The translations under genes and the position numbers were made by a program. 64,000 bases of DNA from assembly GCF_030646165.1 (NCBI RefSeq), contig NZ_JAUTDO010000002.1, positions 716,927 through 780,926 on the forward strand. The letters are read 5' to 3'. The notes below the pieces were generated by a model. That model had not been told where the DNA came from. It ran no database searches and saw only the letters and a program-made list of their open reading frames with translations. Positions 27,097 to 34,973 of this stretch are shown piece by piece (position 1 is the stretch's first letter; every line of letters starts with the position of its first letter). The DNA comes from Conexibacter sp. CPCC 206217. GTDB taxonomy: Bacteria > Actinomycetota > Thermoleophilia > Solirubrobacterales > Solirubrobacteraceae.

Positions 27097-27903
27097 TCAG
27101 TGCGTCAATGCGACCGCGGCTTCCGGGGTCGCGACGCGAAAGGAGAAGGACTCCTCGATGTAGAGGTGGACGTCGTCGGCGTCGTGGTGGTCGTAGCCGA
27201 TCGAGAGGTCCTGGCCGGACTCGAACAGGAAGTCGCCGCCGCGCATGCTGACGACGGCGGCGCCGCTCAGACCGGGCGCCCACACGAGCGGGCCGCCGAC
27301 GATCTTCTTGAGGTGGTCCAGCAGCGGGTAGCCGCCGCGCTCGGTCGTCTCGATCACGCCGGTGTAGCCCTCGGGGCTGAGCGCGAGGCCGTACGGCCCC
27401 TCGATCCCGACCGACAACAGCAGCTCGACCGCGCGCGCCACGTGCGTCGGATAGCGGTCGAACGCGTCGTCGCCGAGCGCGATCGTGGGATGCGTCGAGG
27501 CCTCCGCGATGCCCTCGATCCCGGCCGCCGCAAGGCCGTGGAAGACCGCCAGGTTCTCCGCCACCGCGATTCTCTGCGCGGCCGCGTCGAGCGCGTCGAG
27601 ATCGATGTCGTCGGCGCCGCGGTCGAGGTCGCGCAGCTCCGCGCGCGAGATCGTGAACGGCGCGCGCAGCTCCACCAGCGGCAGCACGCGCCGCTGCACC
27701 GCCTCCACGCCCGCGACCGGCTCGCCGTCCAGCGGCGTGATCCGCCCGAGGTTCGTCGCCGAGCGCTCCCAGCCGAACGGACCGGCGAAGTCGACCAGCT
27801 TGCGGCCGGCCAGCGCCGGCGTCAGGCGCTCGCGCGCCTCGTCGTCGATCTCGCGCCAGCCGTCGGCGGTGATCGGTGCGTGCTCCCGCAGCAGATGGCT
27901 CAC
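27097..27903 (-). CDS. Family 1 encapsulin shell protein
   Basis: 268 residues, HK97-fold nanocompartment shell. Recognisable features: N-terminal HAPITADGWREIDDEARE, LAGRKLVDFAGPFGWE, the E-loop region (VLPLVELRAPFTISRAEL), and the P-domain LSPEGYTGVIETTERGGYPLLDHL, ending in the A-domain FLFESGQDLSIGYDHHDADDVHLY with the family's YIEESF. Shells of this size form 60-mers (T=1) or larger. The start overlaps the encapsulated-ferritin stop by 4 nt, so the two are translationally coupled and the ferritin carries the shell-targeting tail. The product is inferred to store iron and protect against oxidative stress. Confidence 0.93.
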   Translation of the reverse strand: MSHLLREHAPITADGWREIDDEARERLTPALAGRKLVDFAGPFGWERSATNLGRITPLDGEPVAGVEAVQRRVLPLVELRAPFTISRAELRDLDRGADDIDLDALDAAAQRIAVAENLAVFHGLAAAGIEGIAEASTHPTIALGDDAFDRYPTHVARAVELLLSVGIEGPYGLALSPEGYTGVIETTERGGYPLLDHLKKIVGGPLVWAPGLSGAAVVSMRGGDFLFESGQDLSIGYDHHDADDVHLYIEESFSFRVATPEAAVALTH

Positions 27904-28316
27904 AGCGTCGCTCCCTTCAGGCTGCCGATCCCGAGCGAGCCGGAGCCGCTCGGCCCCGGGCGCAGCGACGGACCGCTCGACCCTCCGGAGCCCTCGTCCT
28001 CGTCACCGCTCGCAGCCTCCGCCGCCTCGCCGTGCTCGACGACGTCGCCCGGCTGGAACAGCACGCCCTGCGCGATCTCGCGCCAGCGCGGCGTGCGCCG
28101 CAGCAGATACTCGAGGTCCATCGCGAAGTGCTTGAACTCCTCGCCCTGCGCGTCGCGCATGATCGCGCGCGCCTCCGCGTCGGGCTCGACCGCGAGCCGC
28201 TGCTCGTACCAGCCGATCGCCTCGGCCTCCTCGGTCAGCGAGGCGCACATGCGCGCGAAGGTGCGCGTCGGCGCCGGCAGCTCGTCCGGCGGCTCGTGGT
28301 ACTGGTCGAAGCCCAT
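27900..28316 (-). CDS. Encapsulated ferritin-like protein (EncFtn) with C-terminal encapsulin-targeting peptide
   Basis: 138 residues, ATG at 28316. The ferroxidase residues known in the Rhodospirillum rubrum EncFtn (Glu31, Glu32, Glu34, Trp38, Tyr39, Glu62, His65) all have counterparts shifted by two: Glu29, Glu30, Glu32, Trp36, Tyr37, Glu60 and His63, in SLTEEAEAIGWYEQR and DAQGEEFKHFAMDLEYLL. An acidic, Ser/Gly-rich linker leads to the C-terminal GSLGIGSLKG, the cargo-loading peptide. EncFtn oxidises Fe(II) as a ring-shaped decamer and delivers it to the encapsulin lumen. The encapsulin gene follows with a 4-nt overlap. Confidence 0.92.
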   Translation of the reverse strand: MGFDQYHEPPDELPAPTRTFARMCASLTEEAEAIGWYEQRLAVEPDAEARAIMRDAQGEEFKHFAMDLEYLLRRTPRWREIAQGVLFQPGDVVEHGEAAEAASGDEDEGSGGSSGPSLRPGPSGSGSLGIGSLKGATL

Positions 28317-28364
28317 CGTCTGATCTCCTCTTCCGCTCTCTGACTCGTTCGATCGCTCGGCTGC

Positions 28365-29009
28365 TCAGCCGAGCATGCCCCGCAGCTCCTCGGCGCCCAC
28401 TCTCGCCCCGTAGGGCGGGGTGTCGGGCTGGTGCTTGCGGCCGCCCTCCTCCAGCGTTCCCGCATCGACGGCGTCGAAGCCGATCTCGTCGATCAGCCGC
28501 GCAACGAGCTGCTTCGCGTCGGCGTCGTCGCCGGAGATCGGGATCGCGAGCCGCTCGGGGTCGCCGGCCGCACGACCGCGGTCGCGCAGGTTCTCCCAGT
28601 AGATCGCGTTGAACGCCTTCACCACGCGCGCGTCCGGGAGGTGGCGCTGCAGCAGCCCGGAGGAGGAGATCGCGTCGGCGTCCAGCTCGGCGATCTGCCC
28701 GTCGCGCTGGGGGTAGTAGTTGTTCGTGTCGATCACGATCGTGCCGCCGACGCCGTCGGCCGGCAGCTCGTCGATGCGCCCGAGCGGGATCGAGACGACC
28801 GCGACGCCGCCGAAGCGCAGCGCGTCGGCGACGGTCGCCGCCCGCGCCCGCGGACCCAGCCCGGCGATCGTCGCCTCGAGCGTCTCGGGTCCGCGCGAGT
28901 TGGCCAGCGCGATCTCGTGCCCGGCAGCCGAGAACAGCTGCGCGAGCGTGCCGCCGATGTGGCCGGCGCCGACGATGCCGATCCGTTGGGAAGAAGTGGA
29001 ATCGCTCAT
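28365..29009 (-). CDS. NADPH:F420 oxidoreductase-type Rossmann protein (ProC/Fno-like)
   Basis: 214 residues, ATG at 29009. N-terminal dinucleotide-binding motif RIGIVGAGHIGGTLAQLFSAAGHEIALANSRGPE, then VAVVSIPLGRID, VIDTNNYYPQRDGQI and VVKAFNAIYWENL. These match the NADP oxidoreductase coenzyme F420-dependent family, which includes true Fno and many relatives acting on other substrates. F420 use is common in actinobacteria, but the F420-contact residues cannot be judged by eye. It lies between the antiporter and the ferritin/encapsulin pair on the same strand, with gaps of 21 and 48 nt. Confidence 0.82.
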   Translation of the reverse strand: MSDSTSSQRIGIVGAGHIGGTLAQLFSAAGHEIALANSRGPETLEATIAGLGPRARAATVADALRFGGVAVVSIPLGRIDELPADGVGGTIVIDTNNYYPQRDGQIAELDADAISSSGLLQRHLPDARVVKAFNAIYWENLRDRGRAAGDPERLAIPISGDDADAKQLVARLIDEIGFDAVDAGTLEEGGRKHQPDTPPYGARVGAEELRGMLG

Positions 29010-29030
29010 CGGTCCGACGATAGTCCTCCG

Positions 29031-30668
29031 TCACGGCCGCTCGGCGGAATCGGCCCGCTCGACCGACGCCTCCGCGTCCGCCGTCCCCATGTACGGCGCC
29101 AGCCCCAGCTCCTCCAGGTCCAGTTCGCGTTCCAGCGTCCGCATCACCTCGTCGGAGATCGTGCCGTCGTTGCGCAGCCCGACGACGACCGCGCGCTGCG
29201 TGTCGATCAGCGCCTTCACCAGGCGCGTGCGCGCGTGGGTGTGATCGCCGAGGTCCTCGCCATCCTGCTCCAGCGCCCGCTCGCCCGCGACCTGCGCCAG
29301 CCGCCGCTGGCGCACGTCGAAGTTCTTCAGCAGGAAGCGCACGGTCGAGTCGCGCGTCCACTCCGCCTCGCGCAGCTCGTGCAGCCGCGCGATCGCGGCG
29401 TCGGTCGCGGCTCGGCGCGCGAGCAGCTCCTCGCGCTCGCTGACGCCGTCGTCCTCGATCCCGAGCTTGCGAATCAGCCACGGCAGCGTCAACCCCTGCG
29501 CCACCAGCGTCGCGAAGATCACGCACAGCGCGAGGAACAGCACGAGGTCGCGCTCCGGAAAGTCCAGCGGGAGCGCGAGCGCCGCCGCGAGCGAGACCGC
29601 GCCGCGCATGCCGCTCCAAGCGCCGACCATCCGCATCCGCCAGCCGATCCGCATCAGCCGCTGCTGCGGGCGCCGGTCGAGCGTGCGGATCACGTACGGG
29701 ATCGTGTTGAGCCACACCATTCGCGTCAGGATCACGGTCGCACTGACGGCCGCGCCGAGCCCCAGCAGCGTCGGCAGCGAACGGTCCTGATGCTCGACGA
29801 TCGAATGCAGCTGGAAGCCGACGAGCACGAACAGCAGCGCGTTGAGCAGGAACACCAGCACGTCCCAGAACGCGTAGCCGGTCATCCGCACGAGCGGGTC
29901 GGTGATCTGCGGCGCGTGCCAGCACAGCACGAGGCCGACCGTCACCGCGCCGAGCACGCCGGAGACGTCCAGCTGCTCCGCCGGGATGTAGGCGAGAAAG
30001 CCGGCGACGAGCGACATCGTCACGTGCAGCAGCGGGTCGGCGAGCGCACGGCGGAACAGCGGCAGCAGCGCGTACCCGACGGCGAGGCCGATCGCGATCC
30101 CGCCGACGACGTTGACGACGAACTCGCCGCCCGCGCTGAGCAGGTCGAAGCTGCCACCGACAGCAGCCGCGACCGCGACGCGGTAGATCACCAGCGCGCT
30201 GCCGTCGTTGACGAGGCTCTCGCCCTCGATCCCGCTGACGAGGCGTGCCGGCACGCCCAGTCTGCGCGCGATCGCGGTCGCGGCGAGCGGGTCGGTCGGG
30301 GCGCAGATCGCGCCGAGCGTGAACGCGACCGCCCACGACAGGTCCGGCACGAGCGCGTGCGCGATCACGGCGACGGTGCAGGCCGTCAGCACGACGAGGC
30401 CGATCGCGTTGAGCGTGATCGTGCGCGCCAGTCTGCGCAGCTCGCGCGGCGAGGAGAAGTACGCCGCGATGAACAGCAGCGGCGGCAGGAACACCAGCAG
30501 CACGAGGTCCGGATCCAGCTCGACGTCGGGCAGGCCCGGCACGAATCCGAGCAGGCTGCCGCCGATCACCAGCAGGATCGGATAGGGCACGTTCAGCACC
30601 CGCGCGAGCGCCGTGAGGGCCGTGACCGCGAGCAGCAGACTCAGCAGCGTGAGTTCGATGTGGTCCAT
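29031..30668 (-). CDS. Na+/H+ antiporter, CPA1/NhaP-type
   Basis: 545 residues, ATG at 30668. Around twelve transmembrane segments form the N-terminal 400 residues: IELTLLSLLLAVTALTALAR, YPILLVIGGSLLGFVPGLP, LVLLVFLPPLLFIAAYFSS, LGAICAPTDPLAATAIARRL, and LVSGIEGESLVNDGSALVIY carrying the ND pair typical of CPA1 exchangers. The GAWSGMRGAVSLAAALALP stretch is the conserved motif of the later helices. A ~130-residue charged cytoplasmic tail follows. It exchanges Na+ or K+ for protons and supports pH/salt homeostasis. Confidence 0.9.
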   Translation of the reverse strand: MDHIELTLLSLLLAVTALTALARVLNVPYPILLVIGGSLLGFVPGLPDVELDPDLVLLVFLPPLLFIAAYFSSPRELRRLARTITLNAIGLVVLTACTVAVIAHALVPDLSWAVAFTLGAICAPTDPLAATAIARRLGVPARLVSGIEGESLVNDGSALVIYRVAVAAAVGGSFDLLSAGGEFVVNVVGGIAIGLAVGYALLPLFRRALADPLLHVTMSLVAGFLAYIPAEQLDVSGVLGAVTVGLVLCWHAPQITDPLVRMTGYAFWDVLVFLLNALLFVLVGFQLHSIVEHQDRSLPTLLGLGAAVSATVILTRMVWLNTIPYVIRTLDRRPQQRLMRIGWRMRMVGAWSGMRGAVSLAAALALPLDFPERDLVLFLALCVIFATLVAQGLTLPWLIRKLGIEDDGVSEREELLARRAATDAAIARLHELREAEWTRDSTVRFLLKNFDVRQRRLAQVAGERALEQDGEDLGDHTHARTRLVKALIDTQRAVVVGLRNDGTISDEVMRTLERELDLEELGLAPYMGTADAEASVERADSAERP

Positions 30669-30703
30669 CAGCGCAGCAAGAATGTCGTACCCGGCGTCGG
30701 ACG

Positions 30704-30731
30704 CCAATGGACCGGCGGTCCAGCGTTGGCC
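30704..30731. repeat. Nested inverted repeat in the divergent antiporter/phosphoglucomutase promoter region
   Basis: TGGACC-GGC-GGTCCA (30708-30722) is a perfect 6-bp-arm palindrome flanked by GCCAA and TTGGC. It lies in the 107-bp gap between two divergent genes and is a candidate operator. No regulator is assigned. Confidence 0.4.
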
Positions 30732-30775
30732 GCTTGGCAACACGTCCGATCCCGCGCTCGCCTATCTTCCAGCGG

Positions 30776-31507
30776 ATGCTCGGCCTCCCAGACGGTGTCA
30801 CGGCCTGCCTCTTCGACCTCGACGGTGTGCTCACGCAGACCGCCAAGGTCCATGCGGCCGCGTGGAAGACGATGTTCGACGAGTTTCTGCGCGAGCGCTC
30901 CGAACGCGAGGGCGCGCCGTTCGTCCCGTTCGAGCAGGCGGACTACGACAGGTGGGTCGACGGCAAGCCGCGCGAGGCCGGCGTGCGCGACTTCCTCGCC
31001 TCACGCGAGATCGTCCTGCCCGAGGGCGAGCGCGACGACCCGCCGACGGCCGAGACCGTCAACGGCCTCGGCACGCGCAAGAACGCACTCGTGCTGAGAC
31101 TGATCGCCGACGGCGGCGTCGAGGCCTACGAGGGCTCGATCAGATACCTGCACGCGGTCCGCGACGCCGGCATGAGAACCGCCGTCGTCTCCTCCTCCAA
31201 CAACTGCCAGGCGGTGCTGCAGGCGGCCGGGATTGAGGACCTGCTGGAGGTCCGCGTCGACGGCCTGACCGCGCACGCGGCGGGACTGCACGGCAAGCCC
31301 GCGCCCGACACGTTCCTCGCAGGCGCCAGCCAGCTCGGCTTCGAGCCGTCGCAGGCGGTCGTGTTCGAGGACGCGCTCGCCGGGGTCGCCGCCGGGCACG
31401 CGGGCAGATTCGGATTCGTGGTCGGCGTCAACCGTGTCGGGCAGCGCGAGGCGCTGCTCGCAAACGGCGCTGACATCGTCGTCGACGACCTCTCGGAGCT
31501 GCTGTGA
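30776..31507 (+). CDS. pgmB: Beta-phosphoglucomutase family HAD hydrolase
   Basis: 243 residues using ATG at 30776, just before the HAD domain (an upstream ATG at 30707 would add 23 residues overlapping the palindrome). HAD motif I is CLFDLDGVLTQTAKVHAAAWK with nucleophile and acid/base Asp, motif II AVVSSSNN, the Lys is in HGKPAPDTFL, and motif III VVFEDALAGVAAG. The cap region matches PgmB. It converts beta-glucose-1-phosphate to glucose-6-phosphate. The stop overlaps the start of a GH65 phosphorylase, the enzyme that supplies beta-glucose-1-phosphate. Confidence 0.88.
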   Translation: MLGLPDGVTACLFDLDGVLTQTAKVHAAAWKTMFDEFLRERSEREGAPFVPFEQADYDRWVDGKPREAGVRDFLASREIVLPEGERDDPPTAETVNGLGTRKNALVLRLIADGGVEAYEGSIRYLHAVRDAGMRTAVVSSSNNCQAVLQAAGIEDLLEVRVDGLTAHAAGLHGKPAPDTFLAGASQLGFEPSQAVVFEDALAGVAAGHAGRFGFVVGVNRVGQREALLANGADIVVDDLSELL

Positions 31508-33873
31508 ACATCGAACCGCACTTCACCGTCGAGCCGTGGCGCGTCAGCGAAGGTCACTTCCAGCCTGAGCTGCTGGCGCAGGCGGAGTCCGTCTTCGCGC
31601 TCTCCAACGGCCACATCGGCATGCGCGGCAACCTCGACGAGGGCGAGCCGTTCGGCCTGCCGGGCACCTATCTCGCGGGCTTCTACGAGACGCGCCCGCT
31701 GCCGTACGCCGAGGCCGGCTACGGCTACCCGGAGGACGGCCAGACGGTCGTCAACGTCACCAACGGCAAGATCATCCGCCTGCTCGTCGACGACGAGCCG
31801 TTCGACGTCCGCTATGGCACGCTCGTCAGCCACAGACGCGCGCTCGACCTCAGAGCGGGAACGCTGCAGCGAACCGTTCGCTGGCGCTCGCCGGCCGGGC
31901 GCGAGCTGGAGGTCAGATCGACGCGGCTCGTCTCGTTCGCGCAGCGCGGCGTCGCCGCGATCCGCTACGAGGTGCGCCCGCTCGACGGCGAGACGCGCAT
32001 CGTCGTGCAGTCCGAGCTGGTCGCCAACGAGCCGGGCGCCGCGGTCTCCAAGGACCCGCGCGCGGCCGCCGCGCTGGCGCAGCCGCTCGTCGCCGAGATG
32101 CACGAGGACCATGAGTGCCGCGCGGTGCTCGTGCACCGCACGCGCGCCAGCGGCATCCGCATGGCCGCGGGCATGGACCACGTCGTCGACGGCCCCGACG
32201 GGACCGTGATCGAGGTCGAGAGCCACGAGGACCTCGCACGCCTCACGGTCGCGACCGAGATCGGCCGCGGCGAGAGCCTCGTGCTGACGAAGTTCATCGG
32301 CTACGGCTGGTCCAGCCGTCGTTCGCTGCCGGCCGTGCGCGACCAGGTCGACGCCGCGCTCTCGTCCGCTCGCCGCAGCGGCTGGGACGGGCTCGTGGAG
32401 GAGCAGCGCGAGTACCTCGACGAGTTCTGGGACAGCGCCGACGTCGAGATCGACGGCGACGCGGAGCTGCAGCAGGCGATCCGCTTCGCGCTCTTCCACA
32501 CGCTGCAGTGCGGCGCGCGGACCGAGCGGCGCGCGATCGCGGCGAAGGGCCTGACCGGCTCCGGCTACGACGGCCATTCCTTCTGGGACAGCGAGACGTT
32601 CGTGCTGCCGGTGCTCAGCTACGTCGCGCCGACCGCCGCCGCCGACGCGCTGCGCTGGCGCCAGTCGACGCTGCCGCTCGCGCACGAGCGGGCGTTCCAG
32701 CTCGGGCTCGAGGGCGCTGCGTTCCCGTGGCGCACGATCCGCGGCCACGAGTGCTCCGCCTACTGGCCGGCCGGCACGGCCGCGTTCCACGTCGCCGCCG
32801 ACATCGCCGACGCGGTCATCCGCCACGTCGACGTCACCGGCGATCTCACGTTCGAGCGCGAGACCGGGCTGCAGCTGCTGGTCGAGACCGCGCGGCTGTG
32901 GCGCTCGCTCGGCCACCACGACGTCGAAGGCGCCTTCCACATCGACGGCGTCACCGGACCCGACGAGTACACCGCGATCGTCGACGACAACGTCTACACG
33001 AACCTGATGGCGCAGCGCAATCTGCAGGGCGCCGTCGAGGCCGCCGCGCGCCATCCGCGCACGGCGGCGAGACTCGGCGTCGACGACGAGGAGATCGCCG
33101 CCTGGCGCGACGCGGCGGCCGCGATGTACGTGCCGTTCTCCGAGCGGCTCGGCGTCCACGAGCAGTCGGCGGGCTTCACCGGGCACGCCGAGTGGGACTT
33201 CGAGAACACCGCGCCGGAGCAGTACCCGCTGCTGCTCAACTTCCCCTACTTCGACCTCTACCGCAAGCAGGTCGTCAAGCAGCCGGACCTCGTGCTCGCG
33301 CTCTACAAGCGCGGCGACGCGTTCACCGACGAGCAGAAGGCGCGCAACTTCTCCTACTACGAGCGGCTGACCGTGCGCGACTCGTCGCTGTCGGCATGCG
33401 TGCAGGCGATCGTCGCGGCCGAGGTCGGCCACCTCGACCTCGCCTACGACTACTTCGGCGAGGCGGCGCTGGTCGACATCGACGACCTCGCGCACAACAC
33501 GCGCGACGGGCTGCACATCGCGTCGCTGGCGGGCTCATGGTTGGCGGCCGTCGCCGGCTTCGGCGGGCTGCGCGACCACGACGGCGAGCTGACCTTCGCG
33601 CCGCGGATCCCGCACTCGCTGCAGAGGCTCGCGTTCCGCCTGATGTTCCGCGGGCGCAGGCTCCGCGTCGAGATCGTCCACGGCGAGGCGACCTACGAGC
33701 TGCGCGACGGCGAGCCGCTGACGATCGCCCACAACGGTGAGGAGCTGACGCTGGAGGTCGGCAGACCGCAGACGCGCAGCTGGTCGCCGCCGCAGGCGGG
33801 CCCGGTGCCGGTGCAGCCGCCCGGCCGCGGACCGAGCCGGCGGCGCCCGGGACGGTCGGTCGCGCCGGTCTGA
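31504..33873 (+). CDS. GH65 inverting disaccharide phosphorylase (maltose/trehalose/kojibiose-type)
   Basis: 789 residues, GTG at 31504 overlapping the pgmB stop by 4 nt. The N-terminal beta-sandwich includes VFALSNGHIGMRGNLDEG. The (alpha/alpha)6 catalytic domain has GYDGHSFWDSETFVLPVL, RGHECSAYWPAGTAAFH and GVTGPDEYTAIVDDNVYTN with the predicted catalytic acid Glu488, then phosphate-side KQPDLVLALYKRGDAF. Phosphorolysis with inversion yields beta-glucose-1-phosphate, which PgmB isomerises. The exact linkage used (maltose, trehalose, kojibiose, nigerose) cannot be told by eye. The stop lies 2 bp from the convergent metB stop. Confidence 0.9.
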   Translation: MNIEPHFTVEPWRVSEGHFQPELLAQAESVFALSNGHIGMRGNLDEGEPFGLPGTYLAGFYETRPLPYAEAGYGYPEDGQTVVNVTNGKIIRLLVDDEPFDVRYGTLVSHRRALDLRAGTLQRTVRWRSPAGRELEVRSTRLVSFAQRGVAAIRYEVRPLDGETRIVVQSELVANEPGAAVSKDPRAAAALAQPLVAEMHEDHECRAVLVHRTRASGIRMAAGMDHVVDGPDGTVIEVESHEDLARLTVATEIGRGESLVLTKFIGYGWSSRRSLPAVRDQVDAALSSARRSGWDGLVEEQREYLDEFWDSADVEIDGDAELQQAIRFALFHTLQCGARTERRAIAAKGLTGSGYDGHSFWDSETFVLPVLSYVAPTAAADALRWRQSTLPLAHERAFQLGLEGAAFPWRTIRGHECSAYWPAGTAAFHVAADIADAVIRHVDVTGDLTFERETGLQLLVETARLWRSLGHHDVEGAFHIDGVTGPDEYTAIVDDNVYTNLMAQRNLQGAVEAAARHPRTAARLGVDDEEIAAWRDAAAAMYVPFSERLGVHEQSAGFTGHAEWDFENTAPEQYPLLLNFPYFDLYRKQVVKQPDLVLALYKRGDAFTDEQKARNFSYYERLTVRDSSLSACVQAIVAAEVGHLDLAYDYFGEAALVDIDDLAHNTRDGLHIASLAGSWLAAVAGFGGLRDHDGELTFAPRIPHSLQRLAFRLMFRGRRLRVEIVHGEATYELRDGEPLTIAHNGEELTLEVGRPQTRSWSPPQAGPVPVQPPGRGPSRRRPGRSVAPV

Positions 33874-33875
33874 GG

Positions 33876-34973
33876 TCAGGCCGCCAACGCGGCGCGCAGG
33901 TCCCCGACGAGGTCGGCCGGCTCCTCGATCCCGCACGAGAGGCGGATCAGGTCGGCCGGCACGGCCGCGTCGGATCCCTCGACCGACTGATGCGTCATCG
34001 CCTGCGGGACCTCGATCAGCGACTCGACGCCGCCGAGCGACTCCGCCAGCGTGAACAGCGTCGTGCGCTGCGCGATCCCGATCGCGTCGGGGTGGCGGAA
34101 CGAGACCATCCCGCTGAAGCCGGGCCAGCGCACGTCGCTGACGCCGGGCGCGGTCCTCAGGAACGCCGACACCGCCGCGGCGCTCTCGGCGTGCGCCGCC
34201 ATCCGCAGCGGCAGCGTGCGCAGGCCGCGGTGGACGAGGAAGCAGTCGAACGGACCGGGCACGGAGCCGACCGCGTTCTGCACGAAGCGCATGCCCTCGT
34301 AGAGCGCCTCGTCGCTCGCGATCACGGCGCCGCCGACGACGTCGGAGTGGCCGCCGAGGTACTTCGTCGTCGAGTGCACGACGGCGTCGGCGCCCAGCTC
34401 CAGCGGCCGCTGGTTGACCGGCGTCGCGAACGTGTTGTCGACGACGACGAGCGGGCGGGCACCCGCCCCCGAGCCCGCGCTCGCCGCGACCCGCTCGACC
34501 GCGCCGCGCACATCCACCACGTTCAGCAGCGGGTTCGTCGGCGTCTCGACCCAGACGATCCGCGTGCGCGGCGTGATCGCGGCGGCGAGCGCGTCGAGGT
34601 CGGTCTGGTCGACGAGCGTGTAGTCGAGCCCCCACTGCACGAGCACCTTGTCGATCAGCCGGAAGGTGCCGCCGTAGAGGTCGGACGGCAGCACGACGTG
34701 GTCGCCCGTTCTGGCGACGTGCACGAGCAGCGCGTGCGCGGCGGCGAGGCCGGAGGAGAACGCGACCGCGCGGCCGGACTCCAGCTCTCCGAGCGCCTCC
34801 TCCAGCGCGAAGCGGGTCGGGTTGGCGGAGCGCGCGTAGTCGTAGTCGCCGACGAACTCGCCGACGGCCGACTGGCGGTACGTCGAGGTCTGGTGGATCG
34901 CCGGGATCACCGAACCGTAGGTCGGATCCGGTCTGAGGCCGGCGTGAACCGCGCGCGTGCGGAACGAGGTCAT
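33876..34973 (-). CDS. metB: Cystathionine gamma-synthase/lyase (MetB family)
   Basis: 365 residues, PLP-dependent Cys/Met metabolism enzyme. The start at 34973 overlaps the cbs stop by 4 nt. N-terminal TRAVHAGLRPDPTYGSVIPAIHQTSTY, YDYARSANPTR (substrate/PLP-phosphate contact), VVLPSDLYGGTFRL, VWVETPTNPLLNVVD, VVDNTFATPVNQRPLELGAD and the PLP lysine in HSTTKYLGGHSD are all present. In mycobacteria the same cbs-metB order serves transsulfuration, and such enzymes can show both synthase and lyase activity. The gene order suggests homocysteine-cysteine interconversion here. Confidence 0.92.
   Translation of the reverse strand: MTSFRTRAVHAGLRPDPTYGSVIPAIHQTSTYRQSAVGEFVGDYDYARSANPTRFALEEALGELESGRAVAFSSGLAAAHALLVHVARTGDHVVLPSDLYGGTFRLIDKVLVQWGLDYTLVDQTDLDALAAAITPRTRIVWVETPTNPLLNVVDVRGAVERVAASAGSGAGARPLVVVDNTFATPVNQRPLELGADAVVHSTTKYLGGHSDVVGGAVIASDEALYEGMRFVQNAVGSVPGPFDCFLVHRGLRTLPLRMAAHAESAAAVSAFLRTAPGVSDVRWPGFSGMVSFRHPDAIGIAQRTTLFTLAESLGGVESLIEVPQAMTHQSVEGSDAAVPADLIRLSCGIEEPADLVGDLRAALAA

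Noticed and set aside
27097..27903. Major phage capsid (HK97 fold)
   Set aside because: Size, family motifs and the coupled EncFtn gene with its targeting peptide identify it as an encapsulin, not a phage protein.
30707..30775. An upstream start for the beta-phosphoglucomutase gene
   Set aside because: It would include the palindrome region and Arg-rich residues before the HAD motif; ATG at 30776 gives the usual family length.
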